64,000 nt of DNA from assembly GCF_014145325.1 (NCBI RefSeq), contig NZ_JACHTF010000019.1, positions 17,947-81,946 on the forward strand. The letters are read 5' to 3'. How positions within the stretch are numbered: the first letter of the stretch is position 1; each line of letters opens with the position of its first letter. Below are positions 40,846 to 60,546 of this stretch, piece after piece. The notes under the pieces were generated by a model. The model saw nothing but the letters and a program-made list of their open reading frames with translations. It made no database searches and was not told the DNA's origin. The stretch is from Marilutibacter spongiae (lineage in GTDB: Bacteria; Pseudomonadota; Gammaproteobacteria; Xanthomonadales; Xanthomonadaceae). The translations under genes and the position numbers were made by a program.

Positions 40846-43593
40846 ATGAGCGGCGGGGCTCCACCGGACGACGCCTCCGTGCCCTGGCTCGCCGCGCTGG
40901 CCCTGGTCGAACGCGTGCTCGAACTGCCGGCAGAGCAGCGCCAGGCGGCACTCGACCACTTCGGCGGCGATCCTGAAACCCGGGCACTGGCCCGCCGCAT
41001 GCTCGCGGCGAGCGAGTCGACCAGCGTGCTCGACGCCCCGCTGCCGCCCCTGGCCGAGGCGAGCGAGGCCGACGAAGCGCACCACGCCTTGCTCGTCGGA
41101 CAGCGCCTGGGCCGCTGGCTGCTGACCGGGCTGCTGGGCCAGGGTGGCATGTCGGCGGTCTACCGGGCGCGCTCCCTCACGCCGCCGGTCGGCCAGGAAG
41201 CCGCCCTGAAACTGCTCTCGCTGGCAGCCGCCACGCCGGAAGGGCGCATCCGCTTCCAGCGCGAGATCGACATCCTCGTCCGGCTGCGGCATCCGGGCAT
41301 CGCCCCGGTCCACGACGCCGGCTTCGCCGCCGACGGCACGCCCTGGTTCGCGATGGGCCTGGTGGAAGGGGTGGACATCGCCACCTGGCAGCAGGAGCAG
41401 GGCCTCGACGTCAACGACTGCGTGGAGCTGTTCCTGCAGGTCTGCGACGCGGTGGCCTACGCGCACCGGCACCTGGTGGTCCATCGCGACATCAAGCCTT
41501 CGAACGTGCTCGTCGATTCCAGTGGACGGGCGATCCTGCTCGACTTCGGCATCTCCCGGTTGCTTGAAGGCGACATGCAGGACGCCACGTCGACCGGCCT
41601 GTATGCGTTCACACCGCGCTACGCCGCGCCCGAGCAGCTCAACGGCGGTGCGATCAGCACGGCTACCGACGTGTTCGGCCTCGGCAGCCTGCTGCACTTG
41701 CTCCTGGTGGGCAGGCCGCCGCTCTTCGACGCCAGCGCGGCGGACGCCGAATGCCGGGCGCCGGCCACCCTGCTCGACCGTCGCAACGATCGGAACCGGC
41801 GGCGCCTGTTGGGCGGCGACCTGGGCGCGATCCTGCAGCGCGCGCTCGCCCGAGACCCCGCGCGGCGCTATCCCGGCGCGGCGGAACTGGCCATGGACCT
41901 GCGTGCCTGGCGCGAAGGGCGGCCGGTCAGCGCACAGCGCGACGGCAAGGCGTACCGCTTCCGTCGCTTCGTCGCCCGACATCGCGTTTCCAGCGGCCTG
42001 GCGGCGGGACTGGCGATCAGCCTGCTGGCCGGCCTGGCCGGCTTTGCCTGGCAGGCGCACCACGCTCGCCAGCAAGCTTCCATCGCACGCGACGCCGAAC
42101 GCGTCGCGGCCGACGCCCAGGCGCGCGCCGAGCGCGAACTGCAACGCTCCGAGGCCGTGCGCGGGTACATCGGCGAGATATTCGCCGTCGCCAATCCCGG
42201 CAGCGGCCGCGAGATCAATCCAACCGAGTTCGTCGCCTCCGCCGACGCCCTGGTGACCGACGACATGGAGGCGACGCAACCCGAACTTGCCGCGGACCTG
42301 CACATCTTCATCAGCGGTCTGCGGAGGGCAACGGGCGACTACGAAGGCGGCATGGCCTCGCTCACCGAGGCGGTGTCGGTGCTCGACGCGGCGGGCGTGC
42401 AGGCGCCCGGCCTTCGCGTGCGCGCCTGGAGCGAGGCCGGCAGTACGTCGCGCACACTGGGCCGGCAACGCGAGGCCTTCGACTTCTTCGGCAAGGCACT
42501 CGCCGCCGCCGATGCGGCACGACTCGGCGACGACGCCCGGACGATGCTCGCGCTCGACAGGCTCGCTGCGGAGTCGGCGTTCTCCGGCAAGGACCAGCCC
42601 GTCGATGCCCTGTCGACGCTTCTGGGGCGGATCGAGTCCGACGATGCATTGCGCGGTACCCGGGTCCACATGACGGCACTGGATTACCTGTCGACAGCGG
42701 TGCGCCTGGCGGGTGGCGACAACTTTCCGCTCCAGGGCAGGCGCCTGGCCATCGCACCCGCGGTCTATGCCGACGAACCCGGTTGGCTGGCCTTCACCTA
42801 TGCCGACGCCGTGCCCACCTACCGCGCCCGGCGCGACTTCGAGACCGCGGGGCGGCTCGCCGCCGAGGCAATCGAGATCGCCGATCGCGTCTACCAGGCG
42901 CCGAACGTTGTCGCCGCCATCGTGTACTGCAATGCCGCGGGGCTGGCGCTGCAGACCGGTCGCAACGCCGAGGCCAGGTCCTTGATCGAGCGGGCCATCG
43001 CCATCGACGCGGTCCTGCAACGGCGCTACCTGCATGCCGCCTCCTGCCTGTTCCACCAGGCCGAAGCAGCGATCGCGACCGGCCACCCCGGCCCGGCGCT
43101 CGAGGCGCTGGATGCCACCGACGCCATGCTCGACGCGCTCGCCACGGCCCCTGACGCGTCCCTGCGCGGCGAGAGTTGCGGCCTGCGCGCCCTGGTGCAC
43201 CTGCGCTCGGGCGACGCGACCGCCGCGACACGCGCCCTGTCCGCCTGCGAGGCACTCCACGGCCGCATCAACCGCTACCTGCCGCCGGCCCTGGCCTGGC
43301 GCGCCGCGTGGATGGGCGACCCGGGCGAGGCATCGCGGGTGCTCGCTCCCTGGCTGGAGGCTCATCCCCTTCCACACGACGCCCCCGACCGGCTCATGGG
43401 CTGGCAGCTCGACTGGATGATCGCCTCGCTCGGGAACATGCCGGACGCCGACGCCAGGCGCCAGGCATTGCGTGCATCCGTGGCGGCGATTCCCGGAAAA
43501 TGGGACGATCGCGACGCGCTGCTCGCCTGCCTGGATCGTGGCGACGGGCGGGCGGGATGCCTGGCCCAAGCCGGGGAGCGGCGGGCACGCTGA
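40846..43593 (+). CDS. Transmembrane Ser/Thr protein kinase with C-terminal helical (TPR-like) sensor region
   Basis: 915 residues. Hanks-type kinase at about 86-360: glycine loop GQGGMSAVY (98-106), Lys122 (AALK), catalytic loop HRDIKPSN (D215 and N220), DFG (233-235) and an APEQL segment. One transmembrane helix spans about 383-403 (GLAAGLAISLLAGLAGFAW). The remaining 500 residues are helical and Ala-rich with TPR-like periodicity, and should be periplasmic. A short N-terminal segment (LPAEQRQAALDHF...) is typical of kinases linked to ECF sigma factors. It probably controls the sigma factor at 39835 by phosphorylation; this is inferred from genomic context. Confidence 0.9.
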   Translation: MSGGAPPDDASVPWLAALALVERVLELPAEQRQAALDHFGGDPETRALARRMLAASESTSVLDAPLPPLAEASEADEAHHALLVGQRLGRWLLTGLLGQGGMSAVYRARSLTPPVGQEAALKLLSLAAATPEGRIRFQREIDILVRLRHPGIAPVHDAGFAADGTPWFAMGLVEGVDIATWQQEQGLDVNDCVELFLQVCDAVAYAHRHLVVHRDIKPSNVLVDSSGRAILLDFGISRLLEGDMQDATSTGLYAFTPRYAAPEQLNGGAISTATDVFGLGSLLHLLLVGRPPLFDASAADAECRAPATLLDRRNDRNRRRLLGGDLGAILQRALARDPARRYPGAAELAMDLRAWREGRPVSAQRDGKAYRFRRFVARHRVSSGLAAGLAISLLAGLAGFAWQAHHARQQASIARDAERVAADAQARAERELQRSEAVRGYIGEIFAVANPGSGREINPTEFVASADALVTDDMEATQPELAADLHIFISGLRRATGDYEGGMASLTEAVSVLDAAGVQAPGLRVRAWSEAGSTSRTLGRQREAFDFFGKALAAADAARLGDDARTMLALDRLAAESAFSGKDQPVDALSTLLGRIESDDALRGTRVHMTALDYLSTAVRLAGGDNFPLQGRRLAIAPAVYADEPGWLAFTYADAVPTYRARRDFETAGRLAAEAIEIADRVYQAPNVVAAIVYCNAAGLALQTGRNAEARSLIERAIAIDAVLQRRYLHAASCLFHQAEAAIATGHPGPALEALDATDAMLDALATAPDASLRGESCGLRALVHLRSGDATAATRALSACEALHGRINRYLPPALAWRAAWMGDPGEASRVLAPWLEAHPLPHDAPDRLMGWQLDWMIASLGNMPDADARRQALRASVAAIPGKWDDRDALLACLDRGDGRAGCLAQAGERRAR

Positions 43594-43675
43594 AACCCGC
43601 GTGGCCCCTTTGGCGGCGAAACCTCGAATGTCGGTGCGAGCGGAACGAATCCGCCACCGACCCGAGGAGTCCGCC

Positions 43676-44797
43676 ATGCAACGATACACCCGTTCCGTCC
43701 TGGTCCTGCTGCCGCTCGCGATGCTGCTGGCGGCGCCCCCGCCGGCCGATGCCGGCGAGTGGTTGCGAAAGCTCAAGCGCGTCGCCGGGGATGCCGTGCA
43801 GCAGGAAGTCGAGGACAAGGTCGACGAGCAGAGCCGCCGCGTCGCCCGCTGCGCGATGGGCGACGAAGCCTGCGTGTCGCGCGCGCAGGCGCGCGGCGAC
43901 ATCGTCCAGATGGAAGTGCAAGGCGACAGCCCTGCCCCGCTGCCAGGCGCTGGCCCGTCCACCGACATTCCCCTGGTCAGTCCCTACCCCGGCTCGGTGC
44001 GGACCGACCGCGACGTCCAGGCCCATGCAGACTACGTCCGCATCACCGGCTTTGCGAACCGACGGCCCACCACCGAGCCGCTCGAAGGCAGGCTGACCTA
44101 CGTGCGCTACCGCAACCCGGCCGGACGCTCCACGCTCGAGATCCTGCGCCATTACCGCGAAGCGCTGGTCGCGCAGGGGTTTCGCCTCGACTGGGAATGC
44201 GCGTCGAGGAAGGCGTGCGGCAGCACCGGCTTCCACGACGGCCGGTCCTACTCGTGGAAGGACATCAACGGCCTCAACCCCGGCATCGCCGGGGACACGC
44301 GCTATTTCACCGGACGCACGTCCCATGAGAACGGCTTCGCGTACGTGTCGATCTCCATCAATCCCCAGGTCACCGACCTCCAGGTGCTCGAGACTCCGGC
44401 GGTACAGGCGAAAGGAGGCGGCGTGACCGCCGATTCCCTCGCCAGCGGCCTCGCGAAGGACGGCAAGGTCACCCTGGATGGCATCCATTTCGACACCGGG
44501 CGGGCGACGCTGCGGTCCGAATCCGGGCCCGCGCTCGACGCGGCCGCGCGCCTCATGCGGGAGCAGCCGGCGCTGAGGCTGGCCGTGGTCGGCCACACCG
44601 ACAGCAGCGGCGATCCAGCGGCGAACCTGCAGCTCTCCAGGCAGCGCGCCGGGACTGTCCTCGCGGCGCTCGTCTCGCGAGGCGTGCCCGCGGCGCGCCT
44701 GAGCGCGAGCGGTCGCGGCAGCGGCATGCCGGTCGCGAGCAACGCCACCGAAGCGGGACGTGCACTGAACCGCCGCGTCGAACTGGTGAAGCCGTGA
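43676..44797 (+). CDS. OmpA-family peptidoglycan-binding protein
   Basis: 373 residues: a Sec signal (about 1-26, AAPPPADA), a middle region of 200 residues resembling the DUF4892/YraP-type outer-membrane module (TYVRYRNPAGRSTLEILRHYREALVAQGF, read as a pattern), and a C-terminal OmpA domain (about 265-373) with D309 in GHTDSSGD, a LSRQRA helix and the NRRVEL Arg pair (366-367) that contacts peptidoglycan. There is no beta-barrel. Ribosome binding site CGAGGAGT at about 43661. It is the fourth gene of the sigma/kinase operon and overlaps the next gene. Confidence 0.88.
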   Translation: MQRYTRSVLVLLPLAMLLAAPPPADAGEWLRKLKRVAGDAVQQEVEDKVDEQSRRVARCAMGDEACVSRAQARGDIVQMEVQGDSPAPLPGAGPSTDIPLVSPYPGSVRTDRDVQAHADYVRITGFANRRPTTEPLEGRLTYVRYRNPAGRSTLEILRHYREALVAQGFRLDWECASRKACGSTGFHDGRSYSWKDINGLNPGIAGDTRYFTGRTSHENGFAYVSISINPQVTDLQVLETPAVQAKGGGVTADSLASGLAKDGKVTLDGIHFDTGRATLRSESGPALDAAARLMREQPALRLAVVGHTDSSGDPAANLQLSRQRAGTVLAALVSRGVPAARLSASGRGSGMPVASNATEAGRALNRRVELVKP

Positions 44798-45360
44798 TGC
44801 GCGCGCCTCCGATCACTTGCACGGGCCTCCTGCTGCTGGCGCTCCCCTGGCCAATGGCCTCACACGCCGCCGATGCCGCTCCCTCTGCATGGTGCGATCG
44901 ACTGCTGCCCGTCGCGGCGATCGCCGAGGCGGTGGGCGCGTCCAGCACCGGGCTCGAGCGCGTCGCCACCGGCGTGGTGGCCGAGGACGACCGGCACTGC
45001 CATCGCCGCTACCGGATCGGCCAGGTGCCCGCCAGCGACGAACTGATCCTGATGGTGACGCCCGCGCGCGACGCGGGCGCGGCCCGTGCCGCGGTCGACG
45101 GAATGGCTCGCGACGCCACGGCGGCGCACTACTTCGGTCTGTCGCGACCCACGGGGCTTGGCGACGCGGCCGTCCACTACCGCCGGCGCGACCCCTTGAG
45201 CGAAGCTCGCATGGGACTGCACGTGAACTTCGCGATGTCGGGCCAGGTCGTCGAGCTGGCGTACCACAACGTCGACGACGGCGAACGCAACAAGTTCGTG
45301 CAGGCCAGCAGCGAGGTCGAAGCCATCGCGCGCGGCATCGCCGCGAGGATGACGCCATGA
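44797..45360 (+). CDS. Exported protein of unknown function
   Basis: 187 residues from ATG 44797 (TGATG overlap with the OmpA gene); a GTG three bases earlier is an alternative. Signal peptide MRAPPITCTGLLLLALPWPMASHA. The mature domain (CDRLLPVAAIAEAVGASSTGLE, then HCHRRYRIGQ, LILMVTPARDAGAARAAVDGM) looks like a small alpha/beta fold with two or three Cys, recalling substrate-binding or ligand-sensing DUFs, but I cannot name a family. Coupled translation on both sides places it firmly in the operon. Confidence 0.78.
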   Translation: MRAPPITCTGLLLLALPWPMASHAADAAPSAWCDRLLPVAAIAEAVGASSTGLERVATGVVAEDDRHCHRRYRIGQVPASDELILMVTPARDAGAARAAVDGMARDATAAHYFGLSRPTGLGDAAVHYRRRDPLSEARMGLHVNFAMSGQVVELAYHNVDDGERNKFVQASSEVEAIARGIAARMTP

Positions 45361-46637
45361 ACCGCCGCGTCGCCGCCGGCAGCGCGGGCCTGGCCCTGCT
45401 CGCCGCGGCGGCGGCATGGGCCTGGGCGAGCGGTGCGATCCCCCACCCGTTCGCACCGGCGGACCCGCCGATCGAATTGGTCGAATCAGGCTCCTCGAAG
45501 GCCCGCGACCTGGGCGAGCGCTTCGAACCGTCGCCCAAGCCTTCCCTACCCGACGGCACCCTGCCAGGCACGGCCGATCCCTTCCATGTACCGGACCGGC
45601 TGGTCGACAAGCCTCCGCGGCCCGCCGACGACCCGCCCGGCTGGCAGAACCCCTTCGACATGCCCAGCGACCTGGTCAAACCCGCGGACCTCACGGCGGA
45701 GGCCTGGCAGCGGCGCAAGCGCGCGCGCGAAGCCGCCTTTGGCGCGGAAAGCCGCTTCCCGGCCAATCCGCAGGACGACCGGGGCAGCTTCCGCTTCGAC
45801 TGGGCCATCGTGCACACCGTCGACAGCGCCGACCTGCTCGCGGATTTCGAGTACCACGTCAACAGCGCGGACGGCAGCGCCCTCGTCGCCGGGGATGCGA
45901 TCCGCCCCCTGCTGGGGCACCTGCCAGCGGCCGCAGACATCGATTTCTTGCTCCGCAAGGCGAACGGCGACCTCCTCGCCTGCGGGACGCACGATCGCGT
46001 CGGCAAGGCTTGCCTCAAGCTCGGCGAGGACCTGCCCGCGGCCTTCGCCTGGCTGGGCCACGCCACGCGCACGGGCGCCTTCCTGTCGAGCATCGCCTCG
46101 ACACCGCAGCGCCTGGGCAGCCCGCCCCCGGGACGCGCGCGCGGTGCGCGCGGACGCGTCGACATCGACGGCGAGCCGCACTATCTGCAGGTCTGGGTCG
46201 CACCCGGCGCCAGCCCCGTCGCGACGCAGGTGGCGTGGCTCGGCATGGGCTCGGGCGTGCTCAAGGACACGCGCTCACGGATCAACCGCGAGGTCAGGCG
46301 GGTGCGCTACGAAGGCATCGATCGCGACGGCGGCGACGTGGTGGTCGACACGGAATCGATCCGGCCTTCGGTCGCCGCCCGGGACACGCGCGACTACAGG
46401 ATCGTCACCGCGTTCGGCTCTTCCGCCCTGGCCGAGGCCACCGCCATCGGCGCGGGCATGCAGGAGGTGGCCGCGCGCGAGGTCCAGGCCCTGGACCGGG
46501 CATTGCGGGAATGCCTGCCCGGCGATGCCGGCCGCGCGTGCCGTCGCCTGTACCGCGAGAAGATCAAGGCAGCGAACGCGGCCAGTCGCGACGAAGCGCT
46601 CGACTGGGCCCGCCAGCAGGGCCTGACCGTGGACTAG
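45357..46637 (+). CDS. Membrane-anchored or exported protein of unknown function
   Basis: 426 residues beginning MNRRVAAGSAGLALLAAAAAWAWASGAI, an uncleaved anchor or signal peptide. A Pro-rich segment (DLGERFEPSPKPSLPDGTLPG onward to about 110) precedes a globular region with no recognisable motif. The C-terminal quarter is helical and charged (REVQALDRALRECLPGDAGRACRRLYREKIKAANAASRDEALDW). The start overlaps the previous stop by ATGA. It is the last gene of the sigma/kinase operon; a hairpin follows. Confidence 0.78.
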   Translation: MNRRVAAGSAGLALLAAAAAWAWASGAIPHPFAPADPPIELVESGSSKARDLGERFEPSPKPSLPDGTLPGTADPFHVPDRLVDKPPRPADDPPGWQNPFDMPSDLVKPADLTAEAWQRRKRAREAAFGAESRFPANPQDDRGSFRFDWAIVHTVDSADLLADFEYHVNSADGSALVAGDAIRPLLGHLPAAADIDFLLRKANGDLLACGTHDRVGKACLKLGEDLPAAFAWLGHATRTGAFLSSIASTPQRLGSPPPGRARGARGRVDIDGEPHYLQVWVAPGASPVATQVAWLGMGSGVLKDTRSRINREVRRVRYEGIDRDGGDVVVDTESIRPSVAARDTRDYRIVTAFGSSALAEATAIGAGMQEVAAREVQALDRALRECLPGDAGRACRRLYREKIKAANAASRDEALDWARQQGLTVD

Positions 46638-46668
46638 GCCGCTCCGGGCTCGTGGATGGCAGACGAGG

Positions 46669-46700
46669 CCTGCCCCGGGAAAAAGGGTCCCGGGGTCAGG
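46669..46700. terminator. Hairpin between convergent genes (end of sigma/kinase operon and gyrA)
   Basis: CCCCGGGA (46673-46680) / TCCCGGGG (46688-46695) with loop AAAAGGG, extended by CCTG/CAGG with one bulged base. It may end both the plus operon and gyrA. No T-tract. Confidence 0.5.
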
Positions 46701-46712
46701 CACCCGATCCGG

Positions 46713-49343
<2,631 letters not shown>

Positions 49344-49458
49344 CGGGTTTCCGTTATGGGCGGTGGATCAGCCCCCTCCCCCGACCGTTCCCGCCGCCCC
49401 GGCCGCAAGGCGGCGGCGAGGCGTGGCACGGGCGCTGGAGAGCGCATGAAAAAGACGT

Positions 49459-49467
49459 GAAATCATA
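49459..49467 (-). promoter_or_regulatory. Candidate extended -10 promoter of gyrA
   Basis: On the minus strand, TGG immediately precedes TATGAT (plus-strand ATCATA at 49462-49467), an extended -10 (TGn-TATGAT). No -35 is needed for this type. The start codon lies about 110 bp downstream, giving a long GC-rich leader with GCCGCCCCGG-type runs. Confidence 0.5.
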
Positions 49468-49578
49468 CCACGAACCGCCCCCCTGCCCCCGTCCGGGCAT
49501 GGCGGGATTCCAACGCAAAAACAAGCACTTGCGCGAGCCGTCCGGGATAGCGCCGCCAATGCGGCCCCCGCCGTGGCT

Positions 49579-50637
49579 TCAGCCGCCGAACGCGGCCCGC
49601 ATCGCGGCGGCGTCGGGGCGTTCGATGACGCCCTTCTCGGTGACGATGGCATCGATCAGTTCATGCGGGGTGACGTCGAACACCGGGTTCCAGGCCACGA
49701 TGTCGTGGGCGGCGGTCCGCACGCCGCCGATGGCGAACATCTCGCCCGGGTCGCGCTCCTCGATCTCGATGGCCTCGCCGGACGGGGTATCCATGTCGAC
49801 GGTGGACGACGGCGCCACGACCATGAACTTCGCGCCGTGGTGGCGGGCCGAGATCGCCAGCTGGTAGGTGCCGATCTTGTTGGCGGTGTCGCCATTGGCG
49901 CAGATGCGGTCGGCCCCGACGACGACCCACTGCACCGCGCCGGTCTTCATCAGGTGCGCGGCCGCCGCATCGGCGACGAGGGTCGGCGCGATGCCGTCCT
50001 GCTGCAGCTCCCATGAGGTCAGCCGGGCGCCCTGCAGCCAGGGCCGTGTTTCGCCGGCGTAAACCTTGCCGATGCGCCCCTGTGCGACGCCCGCGCGGAT
50101 GACGCCCAGCGCGGTGCCGAATCCGGCGGTGGCGAGCGAGCCGGTGTTGCAATGGGTCATCACGCCGCTGCCCGGCGCGATCAGGGCAGCGCCCAATGCG
50201 CCCATGTGGCGGTTGGCGGCCAGGTCTTCATCCGAGATCGCCTGCGCCTCGCGCGCCAGCACCTCGCGCCAGTCGGCACCGGCGCTGGCGAGGACGCGGC
50301 GCATGCGCGCCAGCGCCCAGGCCAGGTTGACCGCGGTGGGTCGCGCCGCGTTGAGGCGCTGCATCGCAGGCTCCAGCAACGGCAGCGCCTGCGCACCGCT
50401 GTCGGCCTGCACGTCTCGCGTCGCCAGGACCACGCCCCAGGCGGCGGAGATGCCGATCGCCGGCGCGCCGCGAACCGTGAGCGCGTGGATCGCGGCGGCG
50501 ACTTCGTCGCTGTCGGCGCAGCGGACGTAGTCCACTTCGAAGGGGAGTTTGCGCTGGTCGAGCAGCTCGAGGGCATCGCCGGTCCAACGGATGGGGCGGA
50601 TGCGGTCGTAGCGGTCGAAATCGATGTCCTGGCTCAT
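49579..50637 (-). CDS. mtnA: S-methyl-5-thioribose-1-phosphate isomerase
   Basis: Methionine salvage: isomerises methylthioribose 1-phosphate to methylthioribulose 1-phosphate. The 352 residues show the catalytic Cys163 in [14 protein letters not shown], Asp243 in [13 protein letters not shown], and the eIF2B-like fold ([14 protein letters not shown]). The start [13 protein letters not shown] at 50637 is chosen; the open frame to 50844 has no support. Other mtn genes are not in the window. It is 35 bp downstream of a DUF3011 lipoprotein gene on the same strand. Confidence 0.94.
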   Translation of the reverse strand: MSQDIDFDRYDRIRPIRWTGDALELLDQRKLPFEVDYVRCADSDEVAAAIHALTVRGAPAIGISAAWGVVLATRDVQADSGAQALPLLEPAMQRLNAARPTAVNLAWALARMRRVLASAGADWREVLAREAQAISDEDLAANRHMGALGAALIAPGSGVMTHCNTGSLATAGFGTALGVIRAGVAQGRIGKVYAGETRPWLQGARLTSWELQQDGIAPTLVADAAAAHLMKTGAVQWVVVGADRICANGDTANKIGTYQLAISARHHGAKFMVVAPSSTVDMDTPSGEAIEIEERDPGEMFAIGGVRTAAHDIVAWNPVFDVTPHELIDAIVTEKGVIERPDAAAMRAAFGG

Positions 50638-50672
50638 CGCGCCAGTGTAACCGCCCGGGTACGGCGCCCGCG

Positions 50673-51458
50673 TCAGCGGATGCTGAACTCCGCGCGGCAG
50701 CCGCTGCCGACCCAGATGCCGTTGGCATCCCAGCCCCAGCTGCTGCCGCGGATGCACGGCGAGTTGGACAGTTGCCGGACCAGCGTGGCCTGTCGGCGGA
50801 TCGTGGCATTGCAACGATGCTGGCGTCCGTCCTTGGATTCGCATCGCAGGATCTGCGCCGGGCCGGGCCCCGGATTGGGGCGATGGCCACCGCCCCCGCC
50901 CGTCGCGAATTCACCGCGGCAACCGGCGGTCACCCACACCTGGTTGGCGTCATGGCCCCAGGTGCGGCCTTCGATGCAGTCCGTCGACGACAGTTGGCGG
51001 ACCAGGCGCACGCCGCCGCGGGTATCGACCGGGCACCGGCGGGTACGCATGTCGTCGGACTCGCAACGCACCCGGTCGCTGCCGCCGCCCACGGGATAGC
51101 CGCCTCCACTGCCCTGTCCGGCGATGAACTCGGCGCGGCAGCCCTCGGTGACCCAGACGCCATTGCGGTCGGCATCCCAGGTGCGCCCGCGGATGCAGGG
51201 CGTGTTGGACAGCTGGCGCGTCATCCGCACGCCGCCGCGGGTGTCGGCGGGGCAACGGCGGGTGCGGTCGTCGCGCGACTCGCAACGGAACGGCGCGCCG
51301 TAGACCGCGCCATCGCCCGGGTAGGGATGATCGCCGCCGACCGGGTAGCCCTGGCCGGGGTACGGATAGCTGCCGCCGCCGAAGATGCCGGGATCGAGCA
51401 CGCAGCCCGCGCACGCCAGCATTGCCGCGATCACCACACCCCTGAACAACCTGGTCAT
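50673..51458 (-). CDS. Triple-repeat DUF3011 lipoprotein
   Basis: 261 residues. Lipobox LACAGC with Cys19 (a GTG 6 codons upstream contains the Shine-Dalgarno AGGAGG and is rejected as start). A Gly/Tyr/Pro spacer is followed by three DUF3011 repeats of about 53 residues (pattern RCES-(D)[30 protein letters not shown] then VWVTxGCRxEF) with four conserved Cys each, joined by Gly/Pro linkers. DUF3011 proteins are exported and of unknown function. The repeats diverge moderately from each other, suggesting an old duplication. Confidence 0.88.
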   Translation of the reverse strand: MTRLFRGVVIAAMLACAGCVLDPGIFGGGSYPYPGQGYPVGGDHPYPGDGAVYGAPFRCESRDDRTRRCPADTRGGVRMTRQLSNTPCIRGRTWDADRNGVWVTEGCRAEFIAGQGSGGGYPVGGGSDRVRCESDDMRTRRCPVDTRGGVRLVRQLSSTDCIEGRTWGHDANQVWVTAGCRGEFATGGGGGHRPNPGPGPAQILRCESKDGRQHRCNATIRRQATLVRQLSNSPCIRGSSWGWDANGIWVGSGCRAEFSIR

Positions 51459-51587
51459 GCACGTCCTCCTCGACACCTGCCCCCGGCAGGCGCGGTCACG
51501 TCCGGAATTCCCTCGAGTCCATCCGAGCTTATCGCGTGCGCATGATGAATGCCCGGTGCACGCGAAGGGATGGACGACGGAAAGGGT

Positions 51588-55748
<4,161 letters not shown>

Positions 55749-55817
55749 CGGATGACCTCCTTGCGTGGGCGCAGGCCACGATCATAACGGCGGGATGCGT
55801 CCCGGGCATCGCGGCGG

Positions 55818-59321
<3,504 letters not shown>

Positions 59322-59370
59322 GCGGCGAAGAGGCCTCTGGCGGGTGCGTCGGCACCGCGCACTTGATTTC

Positions 59371-59410
59371 AATATGGATTAATTATGTCGCGCAAGTCAT
59401 TGATTGACTT
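59371..59410 (-). promoter_or_regulatory. AT-rich smc promoter region with inverted repeat
   Basis: An AT-rich island in a GC-rich setting. On the minus strand, a CATAAT (plus 59382-59387, five of six -10 bases) and a CATATT (plus 59371-59376) with -35-like ATGACT 18 bp upstream are candidate promoter elements. An inverted repeat AAGTCA-TTGAT-TGACTT (plus 59394-59410) overlaps the -35 and could be an operator. Confidence 0.4.
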
Positions 59411-59511
59411 AAACGATACGCGACCCATCGGCCGCGCTTCCAGCGAGTATAGCGGCCCGCGGAGCCGGCTGCCGAGGGCCGCTGCCCGCGCCGCCGCCGC
59501 CTGCTCCGGGT

Positions 59512-59820
59512 TCAGCCGGCGCCACCGTCCGTACGCTCGGCCGGGGCGCGGGCGTCGATCGACAGGGCATGGATGTCGGTCTCCATCAGGTCGCCAAGCG
59601 CGGCGTACACCGCGCGGTGCCGGGCCAGCGGCGGCATCCCCTCGAACGCCGCGCTGACCACGTCCACGTTGAAGTGCCCGCGCCCGTCGCGCGCGCCGGC
59701 ATGGCCTGCGTGGCGGGCGCTGTCGTCGACCACCTGCAGCTCAAGCGGCGACAGGGCCCGCTCCAGGGCGGCGCGGATCGCGGCGACCCGCGCCTCGCGC
59801 GGGAGCGGCCCGCCGTTCAC
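59512..59820 (-). CDS. bolA: BolA family protein
   Basis: 102 residues from GTG 59820 (no ATG available upstream of the conserved helix). BolA fold: [31 protein letters not shown], then [32 protein letters not shown] (patterns), with the conserved His residues of HAGHAG. It probably binds monothiol glutaredoxin/Fe-S partners. The GTGA overlap with yciI stop indicates coupling. smc follows 190 bp downstream on the same strand. Confidence 0.9.
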   Translation of the reverse strand: MNGGPLPREARVAAIRAALERALSPLELQVVDDSARHAGHAGARDGRGHFNVDVVSAAFEGMPPLARHRAVYAALGDLMETDIHALSIDARAPAERTDGGAG

Positions 59821-60116
59821 GGCAGCACCTTGCGGAACGGGCGCACGTCCACGCGCTCGTAGACGCCCGCCTCGACATAGGGGTCGGCGTCGGCCCAGGC
59901 GCGCGCCTGCTCCAGCGAGTCGAACTGGGCGACGACCAGGCTGCCGCTGAAACCGGCCGGGCCGGGGTCCTCGGCGTCGATCGCCGGACACGGGCCGGCC
60001 AGCAGCAGGTGCCCGGCGTCGCGCAGTGCGACCAGGCGGGCCAGGTGTGCCGGTCGGGCGGCCGCGCGCCGGTCGAGCACGCCTTCGCCGTCATGGCCTT
60101 CGATCACGTACCACAT
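59817..60116 (-). CDS. yciI: YciI family protein
   Basis: 99 residues: [71 protein letters not shown] (pattern), the ferredoxin-like YciI/YCII fold with a His-Asp pair. Its role is not established; it may be a small binding protein or dehydrochlorinase-like. Start ATG at 60116. Often adjacent to bolA in gammaproteobacteria, as here. Confidence 0.9.
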   Translation of the reverse strand: MWYVIEGHDGEGVLDRRAAARPAHLARLVALRDAGHLLLAGPCPAIDAEDPGPAGFSGSLVVAQFDSLEQARAWADADPYVEAGVYERVDVRPFRKVLP

Positions 60117-60546
60117 CTGCCTGCCGCCTCCTCGTCGATGCCCGGCGACATGCCGGGAATGCTGAACGGATTGTACGGCCCATGGGGCGCGACGCGCCGG
60201 GCGCTGGACACCGTTCATCCAAGCCCGTACCCTTGGCTGCAATTGTATGTGGCCGGTTGCAGCGGCCCGTCGCGACAGGCCCCACGCCGTCGCCACGCCT
60301 CGCACCCCGGTGCGTCGCTGCCCCTCCCCGGCCCGGGACCATGACTTCCTGTTCCACCTCGCCGCCGCGGATGGCCCGCGCATGCCGGCGCGGATGACGG
60401 GGCCTTGTGGTTTCCGCATCGACACTTTCGCAGTCCGTTGCACCCGGCGGCCGCCTCTCCGGAGCGTCCGCGACATCCATGTCGTCGTGCCGCGCCCCGC
60501 CGGGCCGGCACGCGGATCGCATGGCCCCCGGAGGGGCCAGCCACGC
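60117..60546. other. 430 bp gene-free divergent region
   Basis: Lies between yciI (minus) and scpA (plus). Open frames crossing it on both strands lack family features or ribosome binding sites and are attributed to GC bias. It must hold both promoters; I see an AATTGTATG near 60241-60249 as an AT-rich spot but no firm promoter. Confidence 0.6.

Noticed and set aside
38917..43968. 1683-codon open frame on the minus strand across the kinase and the start of the macroglobulin gene
   Set aside because: It crosses two real genes on the opposite strand or other frame, has no ribosome binding site and lacks any domain; a GC artefact.
60247..60546. Upstream extension of scpA
   Set aside because: No conservation with ScpA N-termini and no ribosome binding site; Arg/Pro-rich product typical of spurious frames.
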